Below are positions 27,427-36,325 of a stretch of DNA of 64,000 bases, piece after piece; position 1 is the stretch's first letter; each line of letters starts with the position of its first letter. The notes below the pieces were generated by a model. The model had not been told where the DNA came from, made no database searches, and saw nothing but the letters and a program-made list of their open reading frames with translations. The stretch lies in assembly GCA_019918135.1 (NCBI GenBank), contig WBZZ01001384.1, positions 47,501 to 111,500 of the forward strand, read 5' to 3'. A program made the translations under genes and the position numbers. This DNA comes from Paulinella micropora. Taxonomy: Eukaryota; Cercozoa; Imbricatea; Euglyphida; Paulinellidae.

Positions 27427-30201
27427 TTACAGCTTATCTCTGATGGCGGCCACGACTTGCTTGGGGATGTATAGTTTAGCGGGGCGCATGGGCTCGGGCA
27501 AGGCCTCTCGATCGAGGGTGCCTAGACGCTCTCTTCCTCCTAACAGATTCCAACGTTTTGCCCACGCAGTTTCGCTAATGTCTGAATTAGCCTTCAGTAA
27601 ATCCACTGGGAAAATGCACCAGTTCCTCTCGAAGAAAGGCCCCCAGTACTCGGAGGAGAGTTCCTGTCCAGTTCTGTCCGGGGCGCCCGTGGCAAATTTC
27701 ACGATTGCCAGGTCGCGCCTGCCGGGGAAGGGAGTGACTTCCTGCACGGCGAGTCTGTTCTGGAGGAAGTTCTGCAGAGAGATCAAGACTGCCGTTCGTT
27801 TGCTTCTGTTGCTTGGACCGCCATAGTACTCCAGTATATCACTGGTAAAGAGGTACTGGGAAGGCCAGTGGCCATATTTAAAGTCTTTGACCAGGAATCT
27901 GTAAGCATAGCGGACGTCTAGACGGTCGCTTTTCTGATACTTGGAATCCCTGGGGTGCGCCCAGCGGTCGGTAGGCGGGATGAGCTCGATTTCCTGCTCC
28001 TGTTCGCCCAGGCGCATTAGCCTTTGGACTTCTGCCCAATATTCGTTTTCTTGGTTGAATCCGAGCTTGACTTGCTCTAGCTCTTCCTCCGACAAGGGTG
28101 CCCAAGCGGTGTACTTTTGCCACCGATGGTTTTGGCGGTCTTGTTCGGTTGCAAACTCTTCCCAGAAGCGTCGCGGCTGGTTGTACCTTGTACCCCAGCG
28201 CAGAGCTACTTGCTGGAAACCCTGCACTTCAAAGCCCAGCACGGGGGGCGGGCCCCCGGCGGAAGTGCGGCGCCGAGCGGCGGCGGCGCGCTTAGCGCGT
28301 GGCGGTAAGTTTTGCACAGGGGTGTCGGGGTGTGTTTTCTTGTCCTCTTCCTCGTCGTCGTCGCGGCCGGGGTTGGAGCCTCCCTCCCCGCCGGGCGGAG
28401 CGCCGGCCGCCGTCTCTGCGGCGGCGCGCAGGCTGGCCGTGCCTCGGATAATGTCCCAGCCCCGCAGGTGCGACAGGGCCTCCAGGTCGGCCTCGCGCTT
28501 GCGCCGAGCGCTTTCGGGCAGGGGTTCGAGGGGCGTACCCTCTGGTGAGAACCGCTCAGTGAGCTCCTGGGCGGCCGGGCTGACCCGCACGGAGAAGTGT
28601 TTGCCGACAGAGTCGAAGCTCGCGTGCCACTGTGGCGGGCGCAAGACCAGGTCTATCCAGTTAACTAACTCGCGCCCCCTGCGTTCGAAGAAGATGGGGA
28701 GGATATAGGAATTTTGTACCGTGCGCAAAGTGTGCTGCGCGCCGCGCGCCAAGATGCCCAGGTCATCGGTCGAGAGCGAGGAATGGTACGCGGGGAAGGA
28801 GGGGATGTTGAGCAGGCCGGGCAGGTCGCTGGCCTCGAGGTCGTGCAGCATGGTCTCGCTGAGTGGACGTGTGGCCTTGGGGGTAAAATCGCGGGCCCAG
28901 TCCTTGTTGGCGGGGCCTATGCCCTTCTCCAGCCAATCCACTTTGCGGCCCCTGTCGGCGGTGATCCGGATCAACGGCGCGTAGTGCTGCAGGATAGAGC
29001 GGAAGAAGTTGGCCCATTCGGCGGGGCGCAGGGGGCGACGGCGCGAGGCCTCGTCGCTAGCCCAGTTGTCGTACGTCTTGTAGGCCAGCGCGCCGGGGAA
29101 CAGTAGACGAGCAGCCGCGGGTTCGCCCGTGAGCCCCGTAAGTGCGGGCCAGACGCGTTGCTCGATATCGAGCAGACAGAAGTCTAGTAGGGAGGAGTAG
29201 CCGCTGGTGTGGCGGTCGCGCACAAAGCCGACGGGGGCCAGATCGGCGGGAAAATCGTCGGTGGGCCAGTCCTGCGGGCAGAGCGGGATTCGGAAGCCGC
29301 CGTGCTGGGTGCGCGTTTTGTTGTTGAGGGTGCTGAGCGCGAAGGGGTCGACCAGGCTGAGGCACCAGAAGCCCTTGCTGTCGCGCTGGAGCGACCTGTG
29401 CAGCTCGAGTTAGGCGAGAATGAAAGAGCGCGAGACCGGCGGAACGAGTGTGAGGCACAGCGCGGCCACGTACAAGGGGCGAAGCAGTCGTTCCCGCTGC
29501 TCCACGTAGTTGGCTCTGTTTAGGCCCAGGGAGCAGGCCCGGCAGTCCACCTCGTAGTGTGCTAGGTAATCGGCAATGGCTGCCGCCCGGAACACCTGAA
29601 GCTGCCACAGAGACCATGGCGCCCGGGCGGGGGAAACGTACTTGTTCTCGACCCCGGCGTAGTAAAGGGCCTGCCCTCGTAGGTTGCCCAGCCAAAAACG
29701 CGTTTGTCGCCAGGCGTCGTAGCCGCGCTGTGCACGCAGGCAATCGGACAGGTGCAGCAGGCTCTCAAGGTAGGCGCGTAGCGTAGCGGACTTGTAGAAG
29801 CGTGAGTAATAGTCGGCGAAGCTGGTGAGCAGGGTAGGGTCCCCCAGTGCTGCGGAAAGGTCCCGCACCGGCGGTCGCGGGTGGTTGCCCGCAAAGTTTA
29901 CGAAACGGGCAACGTTGCGCAGGTGTTTTCTGATGGTGGCTGAGCTCAGCATTCGTCCCGCTCGCGCCGGGTTAAAGGGCCTGGATAGGTAGAGCTCTAG
30001 CTGTTCTAAGACCTGTACAACGTGGGGCTCCGTCGCGCACTCTGTCCAGGCGGAAACGGCGGGTGCAGCGCGCACTCCGTCTTCCCCTATGCCCTCCTCG
30101 TCCGGGCGGGGGTCGTCGCCGTCGTCCTCTTCTTCTGCTTCGTCCCCGCTCACGTTTATATGGCGCAGTCCACGGAACCCAGGCCACGCGCCTCGCCCCA
30201 C
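27427..30201 (-). CDS. Tyrosine-recombinase-like protein 2, interrupted once
   Basis: An acidic head (EEEDDGDDPRPDEEG) leads to a helical core-binding-like domain (LEQLELYLSRPF, TIRKHLRNVARFV). Then come LLRPLYVAALCLTLVPPVSR, matching the first catalytic Arg region, a beta-strand Lys in NNKTRTQHGGFRIPL, and LGILARGAQHTLRTVQNSYI with candidate His and nucleophile Tyr. After an acidic, low-complexity hinge (DDDEEEDKK) there is a further C-terminal domain of about 270 residues with DVRYAYRFLVKDFKYGHW and DILEYYGGPSNRSKRTAV, not recognised. One in-phase stop, about a quarter of the way in, splits the frame. The N-terminal start is unclear: no ATG precedes it in phase. Confidence 0.45.
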
Positions 30202-30471
30202 CGACTCTTCTTCTGCCTCTTCGCCGTCGCCATATGTCCTCGCCCTCTGAGCAAGACATCTTTGTGCCTCAGGCCTTTAAGAACTTAAATCCTTTGGCAC
30301 TGTCCTTTTTAAAAACTACGCTTTCTCCCCACACCCCCTCCTTCCCGCGCCCCCTTCCCGCCCCCCAATCGGAGTTCGCTGCCGATGCACCTGAAGCGGC
30401 CTCCCCCCCTCTCCAAAGGTGCTAGTTAGCTTTTAGAAAAAAGGCAAGTGGAGCAACTTTGGGGCTGGGCC

Positions 30472-31242
30472 ATGCAAAGGAAAAAGGCGCAGACTGAAAC
30501 CATGGTCGGCACTGAAGCAAAGAATACGCCGGCTGTCCGGCCACAGTCTGCAGCCCTCACAGAGCTGCTGAGCCGCCAAGTTTTCTTGGGAGGCGTTCCG
30601 GCGGGCGCCACCGAAGAGCAAATCCGGGGGGCCATAGCCGCCGCCAGCTCTGAAAGCTGCCGGCTCCGTCTTATTAGGCATCGTGGGCAGACACGGGGTT
30701 TTGAGTTTGCTACTTTCAGCAGCGCGGAGGGCGCGCAGCGACTGATAACCAAAGGTCTAACTTGTCTCGGCCGGACAATAGACTGTCGACCAGTCGAGTG
30801 GCAAGCGCCCGGTTGTGCAGGCCTGTACACCCGCAAACTTTACGTGGGTAATCTGCCCTCGGATGCCACGCTCGAAATGCTACAGCAATATTTTAGCACC
30901 TTTGGCCCTGTGATAAACGTACAGCTCAAGTTCTGCCGCGAGCGTCGCGCCTCCCACCGAGGTTTTTGTTTTGTTACTTACCGTCGGCTACAAGACGCAC
31001 ACACTTTTCTGTCGACTTCTCATGTGCTGCTCGGTCGTGTCCTGCGCGTGGCCAAAGCCTGGTTTGTCGCTGATCGCCGCAAACCCCTCGTGGCTTGCTG
31101 CGCGCCCTCGATGCCTCGAGAGACTTTAGTTTGGACACAACTTGTTTGGGTTCCCAACACAATCTGCGCCACAAGCAGCCCGGCAGGAGGCTGGCTTTCT
31201 TGGGCGCCAGTTGCCACCGCCGGACATTCTTCACCGGTTTAA
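30472..31242 (+). CDS. RNA-binding protein with two RRM domains
   Basis: 256 residues from the ATG at 30472. RRM1 (about 28-105) has QVFLGGVPAGATEEQI (RNP2-like) and GFEFATFSS (RNP1-like). RRM2 (about 120-195) has KLYVGNLPSDATLEML (RNP2) and HRGFCFVTYRRL (RNP1 with both aromatic residues). The arrangement is that of hnRNP/CELF-type RNA-binding proteins, which act in splicing, stability or translation. The last 50 residues are Trp- and Ser-rich and may be tail sequence only. It is divergent from the recombinase gene on the other strand. A host-like regulatory role is likely. Confidence 0.8.
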   Translation: MQRKKAQTETMVGTEAKNTPAVRPQSAALTELLSRQVFLGGVPAGATEEQIRGAIAAASSESCRLRLIRHRGQTRGFEFATFSSAEGAQRLITKGLTCLGRTIDCRPVEWQAPGCAGLYTRKLYVGNLPSDATLEMLQQYFSTFGPVINVQLKFCRERRASHRGFCFVTYRRLQDAHTFLSTSHVLLGRVLRVAKAWFVADRRKPLVACCAPSMPRETLVWTQLVWVPNTICATSSPAGGWLSWAPVATAGHSSPV

Positions 31243-31359
31243 AAATGCCAAGCGTCGGGATTTGTCTTTACTTTTAAAAAAAACAAAAGAAAAACATACA
31301 CGCACTTGTTTGTTGGCAAGACTTGCCAGGCGCATACATACTAAAACGCGCCTATCTCT

Positions 31360-31700
31360 TTTTTATTCCTCGAGGAGGGGGGGCGCCCCCCCCCCTTCTT
31401 TGCCAAGTGATAAAGGGGGGGGGGCACCCCCCCCCCCTTTGACGCTGACAAAGGGGGGAGTGGCGCGCACTCCAGTGTTTTATCTACAAAAATTAGATGC
31501 ATTTGTGCTCCGGATGCTTTGGAATTGTTTGGGGGCGGGGGGGGGGGAGGGGAAGGGGAAGGAGAAAAGAGAGAAGGAGAGAGAGAAAAGATCTGAACCG
31601 TCGGGCCCGGCTTTTTTAAAATCCCAGCCGGGTCCATTTTTTAGCTCAAAAGTGCGCGGTCGCGCAACCAGTGCGCACTTTTTTTTGCGTTGTTGCGCAG
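31360..31700. repeat. Poly-G/poly-C palindromes
   Basis: Several G-runs and C-runs lie back to back (GAGGGGGGGGCGCCCCCCCC, then TAAAGGGGGGGGGGCACCCC), followed by a G-rich and A-rich purine tract. These could form strong hairpins or quadruplexes on one strand. No gene is called; frames here are Pro/Gly-rich noise. Confidence 0.6.
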
Positions 31701-31755
31701 AGCTCATAATTCGGGGCAGGACTAACCTTGGAACAGCAGCCCAGGCGAGACTGGG

Positions 31756-32640
31756 CTAGAGACAGTTGCTAGGCAGGTGGCGGGGGTAGTGGGTAGGCTG
31801 CAGTTTGCTGTCCCAGGCAAAGTACTGGCAGTTGAGGGAGGGGTTTAGAGACCATGCGGATAGGTCTTGGTCGAAGGCGGCGGCGCCCATAAACATGGCA
31901 TTGGCGCGCCGAAGCGAAGGTAGTTTCCATGACTTCAAGGGCTGATTGAAGCTTGTGGCCTGAGACAACATGGCGGAGGCGTCTATCAGGTTTGCCAAAG
32001 ACCAGTTTGCCAAGGGGCTGTTGAAGCTTTCGGCTTGCAAAAAAGCCCCTGTGGCGTCGAGTACGCGGGTCGTGTCCCAGGCGCTCAGGTCTTGGTTGAA
32101 CTTGGTAGCTTTAGCAAACACGCCGCGTAGAGTAGTCACCCCCGAGATATCCCACTGCCCAATAGCGCCGCTGTTAAGGTTTCGTGCCAGAGAAAAGGAA
32201 TGGTCCAGCGAGGTCAACTTGTAGGTGGCCGGCGGGGGGTACGGGGGGAGAGAAGTAAGCTGTGTGCAGTTGTAGAAGTGCTGGCCGCTCTGGGGGTTTA
32301 GCATGAGGTTGCCCCAACTTTCGATGGCGAGGAGGGAGTCGCGTGTGGTCTGCGCCGCATTTGCCATAGTCCAGCCGGTGAGATCGGCAAATGTTGTGAC
32401 GGAGACGATTCCGTCGGTTTGGTATTCATGAGCGCAAGGGTTGGGCAGAGTGGGGCAGGGGGCAGGCGTGCTATTATCCCCCCAGTTAACGGGCGCGGAC
32501 TTGAGGACCCCTACCATTGCCGGAAGCTCTAGGGTTTGGCCAGCCCGCACTCGCCAGGTAGAGGCAAAGGCGACGAGCTCATCGGCACTGGGCTCCTGCC
32601 CGGAGACGACAGACGCGATGGTGGCCAAGACAGAAATCAT
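31756..32640 (-). CDS. BspA-like (DUF285-type) secreted repeat protein
   Basis: 294 residues with a hydrophobic N-terminus (MISVLATIASVVSG) that may be a signal peptide. The second half has at least four repeats of the DUF285/BspA type: WDISGVTTLRGVFAKATKFN, LSAWDTTRVLDATGAFLQA, ESFNSPLANWSLANLIDAS, TSFNQPLKSWKLPSLRRANA and AAFDQDLSAWSLNPSLNC. These carry the typical FNQDLS-W and M/F spacing. Such solenoid proteins are found on bacterial and protist surfaces and in some large DNA viruses, where they mediate adhesion. Three to four cysteines could form disulfides. It is intact. Confidence 0.8.
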   Translation of the reverse strand: MISVLATIASVVSGQEPSADELVAFASTWRVRAGQTLELPAMVGVLKSAPVNWGDNSTPAPCPTLPNPCAHEYQTDGIVSVTTFADLTGWTMANAAQTTRDSLLAIESWGNLMLNPQSGQHFYNCTQLTSLPPYPPPATYKLTSLDHSFSLARNLNSGAIGQWDISGVTTLRGVFAKATKFNQDLSAWDTTRVLDATGAFLQAESFNSPLANWSLANLIDASAMLSQATSFNQPLKSWKLPSLRRANAMFMGAAAFDQDLSAWSLNPSLNCQYFAWDSKLQPTHYPRHLPSNCL

Positions 32641-32924
32641 TAACGTGTTTGTAATTCACTCAAGAGTGGGGAGAGAGGGTAAGAAGGCGGGAAGGGGATG
32701 GGGGGGGGGAGAGGGGGGGGGGGGGGAGGAGAGACGGAGGGGAAAGAAATGTGTTAGGGCAGGCCTTTCCTCATTTCTCCCTTTATCTTCCCCCCCCTCC
32801 TCCCCACCCACCCCCTCTTTTCTTCTTCTTTTGTATGTAACATACAACGTAAAACCCTTGTGTGCGCCTCTTTTCTCTGTCTCTTTCTCTCTCACTCTCT
32901 CTCTCTCTCTGGTGCTGAAGGCAG
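32641..32924. other. Purine/pyrimidine tract
   Basis: A GGGA-rich plus-strand run (about 32670-32745) is followed by CT-rich sequence with (CTCT)n near 32880-32912. It is probably the shared upstream region of the divergent genes at 31756 and 32925. No motif is clear. Confidence 0.4.
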
Positions 32925-33218
32925 ATGAGCTCCGTAGGGAATGTTGATGATGGCGACGACGGATTCTTTTGTGACAACAAGTCTATTACAGGCACGGTTT
33001 TCAGCACTAGAACCATAGACTCTAGGCTGGGAGGGGCAACTGCGTCGGATTATATCGTTTCCTGGCGGGAAGATGATGAACTCGAAGTCAAAAGCACATT
33101 CACTTTGCAATCGCTGCGGATGGATCTGCTCGGCGACAGCCTAAGCCAGAGCGAAGGACCGCGTGCCTCCATATGCGTCTCGTATCGGGACTACCGCTGC
33201 AAAACTTGGGTATGGTAG
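32925..33218 (+). CDS. Small acidic protein, function unknown
   Basis: 97 residues: DDGDDGFFCDNKSI near the N-terminus, a mixed middle (ASDYIVSWREDDELEVKSTF) and ASICVSYRDYRCKTWVW at the end. The sequence is balanced and not repeat-derived, but no family is recognised. It ends 18 bases before the start of the second AT-rich island. Confidence 0.4.
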   Translation: MSSVGNVDDGDDGFFCDNKSITGTVFSTRTIDSRLGGATASDYIVSWREDDELEVKSTFTLQSLRMDLLGDSLSQSEGPRASICVSYRDYRCKTWVW

Positions 33219-33251
33219 GCAGAGCGGTCGTGGGGCTTTGAAGTTTTAATG

Positions 33252-33424
33252 ATATTTTTGATATTTTGTTCTGACTTCGTCATCACAAAACATCGATGAC
33301 CATTATTTTTTTCCAAAATAAAAAAACGATGTTTTAGAATATAAACGAAGTGTTATAGCAAAATTCGCAGGCGAATTTTTTTTAAGCGAGAATGCGAAGC
33401 ATGAAGCGCCATTCTAAAATATCA
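33252..33424 (+). other. Structured intergenic repeat, copy 2
   Basis: It has the same layout as copy 1: TGACTTCGTCATCACAAAAC leading into P1 (AACATCG / CGATGTT), then P2 (TTTTAGAAT / ATTCTAAAA) and P3, here ATGC/GCAT around a GAA loop. The G-C to A-T change in P3 relative to the other copies keeps pairing. An extra hairpin (AAATTCGC / GCGAATTT) is inserted within P2 at about 33360-33380. Confidence 0.75.
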
Positions 33425-33670
33425 AAGGTAAGACCCCCGCGGGTTTATAGAAATAAAAGCGGGAGGCCGTATATTATCCAGAAGGGTAAAAAATATTATC
33501 TTAATTTCGGTAAGAAAACAAATGATATGAGCACACTTCAAATTGTTAAATTTTTTATAAAATACTTAAGCAGACCAAAAGCAAAGAAAAAAACAAAGAA
33601 GGAAGACTTAAGAAAAGTCCAGAGCCTGTCAGAGATTTGGCATAATATATTGATATTGAACTGGTGGTAA
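33392..33670 (+). CDS. Small basic protein of the Polinton-like element
   Basis: 92 residues starting inside the structured repeat (MRSMKRHSKISK). It is followed by PPRVYRNKSGRPYIIQKGKK and YYLNFGKK, a strand-rich basic segment recalling short conserved motifs in virophage and Polinton-like virus proteins, and a Lys-rich helix. It may be DNA-binding. It is the first gene of the right island. The following 33674-34257 stretch has charged frames on both strands and no gene I can call with confidence, though plus-strand sequence from about 33960 may extend the protease precursor. Confidence 0.5.
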   Translation: MRSMKRHSKISKVRPPRVYRNKSGRPYIIQKGKKYYLNFGKKTNDMSTLQIVKFFIKYLSRPKAKKKTKKEDLRKVQSLSEIWHNILILNWW

Positions 33671-34257
33671 TGCTTGTATCCTATTTTTTCTGTCTTCTTC
33701 ATATTTTACATCTTCTATGAGTTTTTGCTCCTTCTTAGTTCTCTGGCTTTTTGTTCTTGTCGTTCATTAATATCCGCTACTCTTTTAGGTTCCCTATCCA
33801 TTATCTCTTGTCTTTCCTTAGCATCTGCTATGTCTTTTCTTTCTTGCCTCTTCTTCTCCTCGTCTAAATCCTCCCGTGCCTTTCTTTCCTTTTTCTCTAT
33901 GGTTTCAATACCTTCATACTTTTTCTTTCTGAGTTTGTCTAAGTGGTCTTGAATTGCTGTTCTCGTATTCTGCTCACCACAGCAGGGACAGCCACAAGAA
34001 CAACAGGCACAGCCAGATGTAAAAGTTAAGCCAAATCAAGAATTTGAAGAAAATAAAAAATTAATCATAAAGTCTGGAGTTTTTACTCAAGCAGATATAG
34101 ATAAATGGGAACCTAGTAAAATACCAAGTATTGCGGAAAGAATAAAACGATTTCAAGAACAAAAACTGACAATAGTCGATATGAAAAAAGTACTCGGTGA
34201 GCAAGAAAATTCAAAAAAAAATTAGGAAATAAATTAGAGGAGGCTAAATACAAAGCA

Positions 34258-35409
34258 ATGTTAAAGAATGGATTGTCGAATAGTAATATTGAGAAAAAAC
34301 TTACTATTAAAATTTTTGGTGAAGCATTAAGGGAAAAACTTAAAAATGAAGGCCACGATGTTAAAGGTTGGAACCAAAGGGCATCATGGATAATAGACAA
34401 AATTGTAGAACATAAAATAGATGTAGGACAAAAGAAGGACGAAGTAAAAAAGAAATTGGCTGAATATTTGGGATTACAAACGGGAACTGGTTTAGAAGAT
34501 TTGATTAATAAAGTGTTTTCCGTAGAAAACATTAAAAAGTATTTATCACGAAAAGTATGGACACATTCAATGAGAAAAAAAGATTATGCTAATGCTCTTA
34601 TAAATAAATGTAGAAATGAGCAACAGCAACCAGACTCCAACGTAGTTGAAGATGCGACCTTCGGTCAGCATGCGTCCTTCGGACAGCAACCACAGCAATC
34701 GGAGCCACAGCAACCGGAGCCACAGCAACCGGAGCCAAAGCAACCAGAGCCAAAGCAACCAGAGCCACACAAGCAAAGCGTTGTGACGGGGCAAAGCCCC
34801 TCGCAACCAGAGCCACAACCAGAGCCACAGCCAGAAGAGCGAAGCGATTTGGAGGGGCTTGTCCCCTCACAACCAGAGCCACAACAAGATGAGCCACAGC
34901 AACAGCAAGATGGAGAGGGACGGGGACTAATGACTAATGAAATAGACGACATAATGAAAAAATATGGATGGTATCTCGGAGCGATAGCCAGTGATGAAAT
35001 CTACAAGTTGAAGCCCGGAAGCAGAAAGCGATACGGATTTATTATGAACTTAGATAATCATAATCAAAAAGGGTCTCATTGGATCGCCGTATGGATAAGT
35101 CTAGATAAAGACAGGAGTGTTGAAGTGTATGACCCTTTAGCACTTTACGAGCCGACTGAAGACTTCCAACAACAAATGAAACAACTAATTGACCGAAGCC
35201 ACCCCAGCACTTATCTATTAATGAAAGTTAATCAAGTAAAACAACAATCAAACACCTCAGACACGTGCGGATGGCATAGTATGAGATTTTTAATGGAAAG
35301 AGCGAAAGGTATTAAATTCAAATTTGCCAGTGGTTTCACAGACCTAAAAGAAGACGAAGCAGAAAAGTTAAAAGCACAGAATGGGTATGGCTTTGACACC
35401 TTTTTGTAA
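34258..35409 (+). CDS. Adenain/Ulp1-type cysteine protease (virion maturation protease)
   Basis: 383 residues. The N-terminal half is helical and basic. The middle is a Gln-Pro-Glu repeat linker (QPEPQQPEPKQPEP pattern). The C-terminal 160 residues are a C48-type protease with GSHWIAVW (catalytic His), VEVYDPLALY (Asp), NQVKQQ (oxyanion Gln region) and DTCGWHSM (nucleophile Cys), in the order of adenovirus, Polinton and virophage proteases. It cleaves capsid precursor proteins during virion maturation. It sits directly upstream of penton and major capsid genes, the standard Polinton morphogenesis order. This reading frame looks whole. Confidence 0.9.
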   Translation: MLKNGLSNSNIEKKLTIKIFGEALREKLKNEGHDVKGWNQRASWIIDKIVEHKIDVGQKKDEVKKKLAEYLGLQTGTGLEDLINKVFSVENIKKYLSRKVWTHSMRKKDYANALINKCRNEQQQPDSNVVEDATFGQHASFGQQPQQSEPQQPEPQQPEPKQPEPKQPEPHKQSVVTGQSPSQPEPQPEPQPEERSDLEGLVPSQPEPQQDEPQQQQDGEGRGLMTNEIDDIMKKYGWYLGAIASDEIYKLKPGSRKRYGFIMNLDNHNQKGSHWIAVWISLDKDRSVEVYDPLALYEPTEDFQQQMKQLIDRSHPSTYLLMKVNQVKQQSNTSDTCGWHSMRFLMERAKGIKFKFASGFTDLKEDEAEKLKAQNGYGFDTFL

Positions 35410-35434
35410 AAAATATTATCTATAATAATATATC

Positions 35435-36247
35435 ATGGACTACAAAGGTGGTAGGTCAAGTTCCATCTATTACATAAATAGTAAAAATAAGATAACTGGC
35501 ACAGACAGCGACTTTACACACGAAGTCAATATGAAGGGGTTAGACAATCCCACACATTGTAAAATTCTTCATGTCTATGTTCCAAAATCTTATTATTCAG
35601 TTGCCTCTCCATATAATACTTTTACATTATCCGAAGACGGGTACGAGGCTTTAATTACAATACCTGAGGGAAACTACACAATGAACAACTTAAAAAATAA
35701 ACTGGCCGAGGTACTGACGACAGAAAGTCCAAATGACTATACTTATGTTGTCTCAAGCAACAATACAAACACAGAAGCGGAGGATGGCAAATTAACATTC
35801 AGTGTTTCAAATAACGGAGGTATTCAACCGCGGTTTATATTTGATGCTGATACACGTATTCACGAGGTAATGGGGTTTGATAGAAACTCAACATATTTCT
35901 TCGCTAATGATTTTATTAAATCACCAAATGTAATTATTTTAACTGGTGAAAAAACTCTGTATCTTCAATCTGATTTGGTGAATGAAGGTGATAATCATGT
36001 GCTTCAAGAAATATACACTGCCAACGAAATTCCCTTTGGGTCTGTTACCTATGATGGAAGCGGGTCTGAGTATGGTAAAACATTGTCAGCTAATTCAAAC
36101 AATGTGTTTAGGTTTTACCTGACGGACGAAAATGAGCAAGCAATAAATCTTAATGGTTTGGGAATAGTTATGACATTACTGGTTTATCGTGAAACTAATT
36201 ATTTTAGTTTATTTAATTCATTCTTTAATCTGTTAAAGGCTAGATAA
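35435..36247 (+). CDS. Penton (minor capsid) protein of the Polinton-like element
   Basis: 270 residues beginning 26 bases after the protease. The N-terminus (GGRSSSIYYINSKNKITGT) and the segments HCKILHVYVPKSYYSV, ALITIPEGNYTMNNLKNKLA and IHEVMGFDRNSTYFF match the single jelly-roll penton proteins of Polinton-like viruses and virophages as I know them. The penton fills the fivefold vertices of the icosahedral capsid. The strand-rich pattern, position before the major capsid gene and length all fit. It looks whole. Confidence 0.8.
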   Translation: MDYKGGRSSSIYYINSKNKITGTDSDFTHEVNMKGLDNPTHCKILHVYVPKSYYSVASPYNTFTLSEDGYEALITIPEGNYTMNNLKNKLAEVLTTESPNDYTYVVSSNNTNTEAEDGKLTFSVSNNGGIQPRFIFDADTRIHEVMGFDRNSTYFFANDFIKSPNVIILTGEKTLYLQSDLVNEGDNHVLQEIYTANEIPFGSVTYDGSGSEYGKTLSANSNNVFRFYLTDENEQAINLNGLGIVMTLLVYRETNYFSLFNSFFNLLKAR

Positions 36248-36325
36248 TTAATTTAGAATTATTTTTTTTCTATAAATATATTTCGTGTATTAATCAACTT
36301 ACACCACTTCAAAAACAAAACAAAA

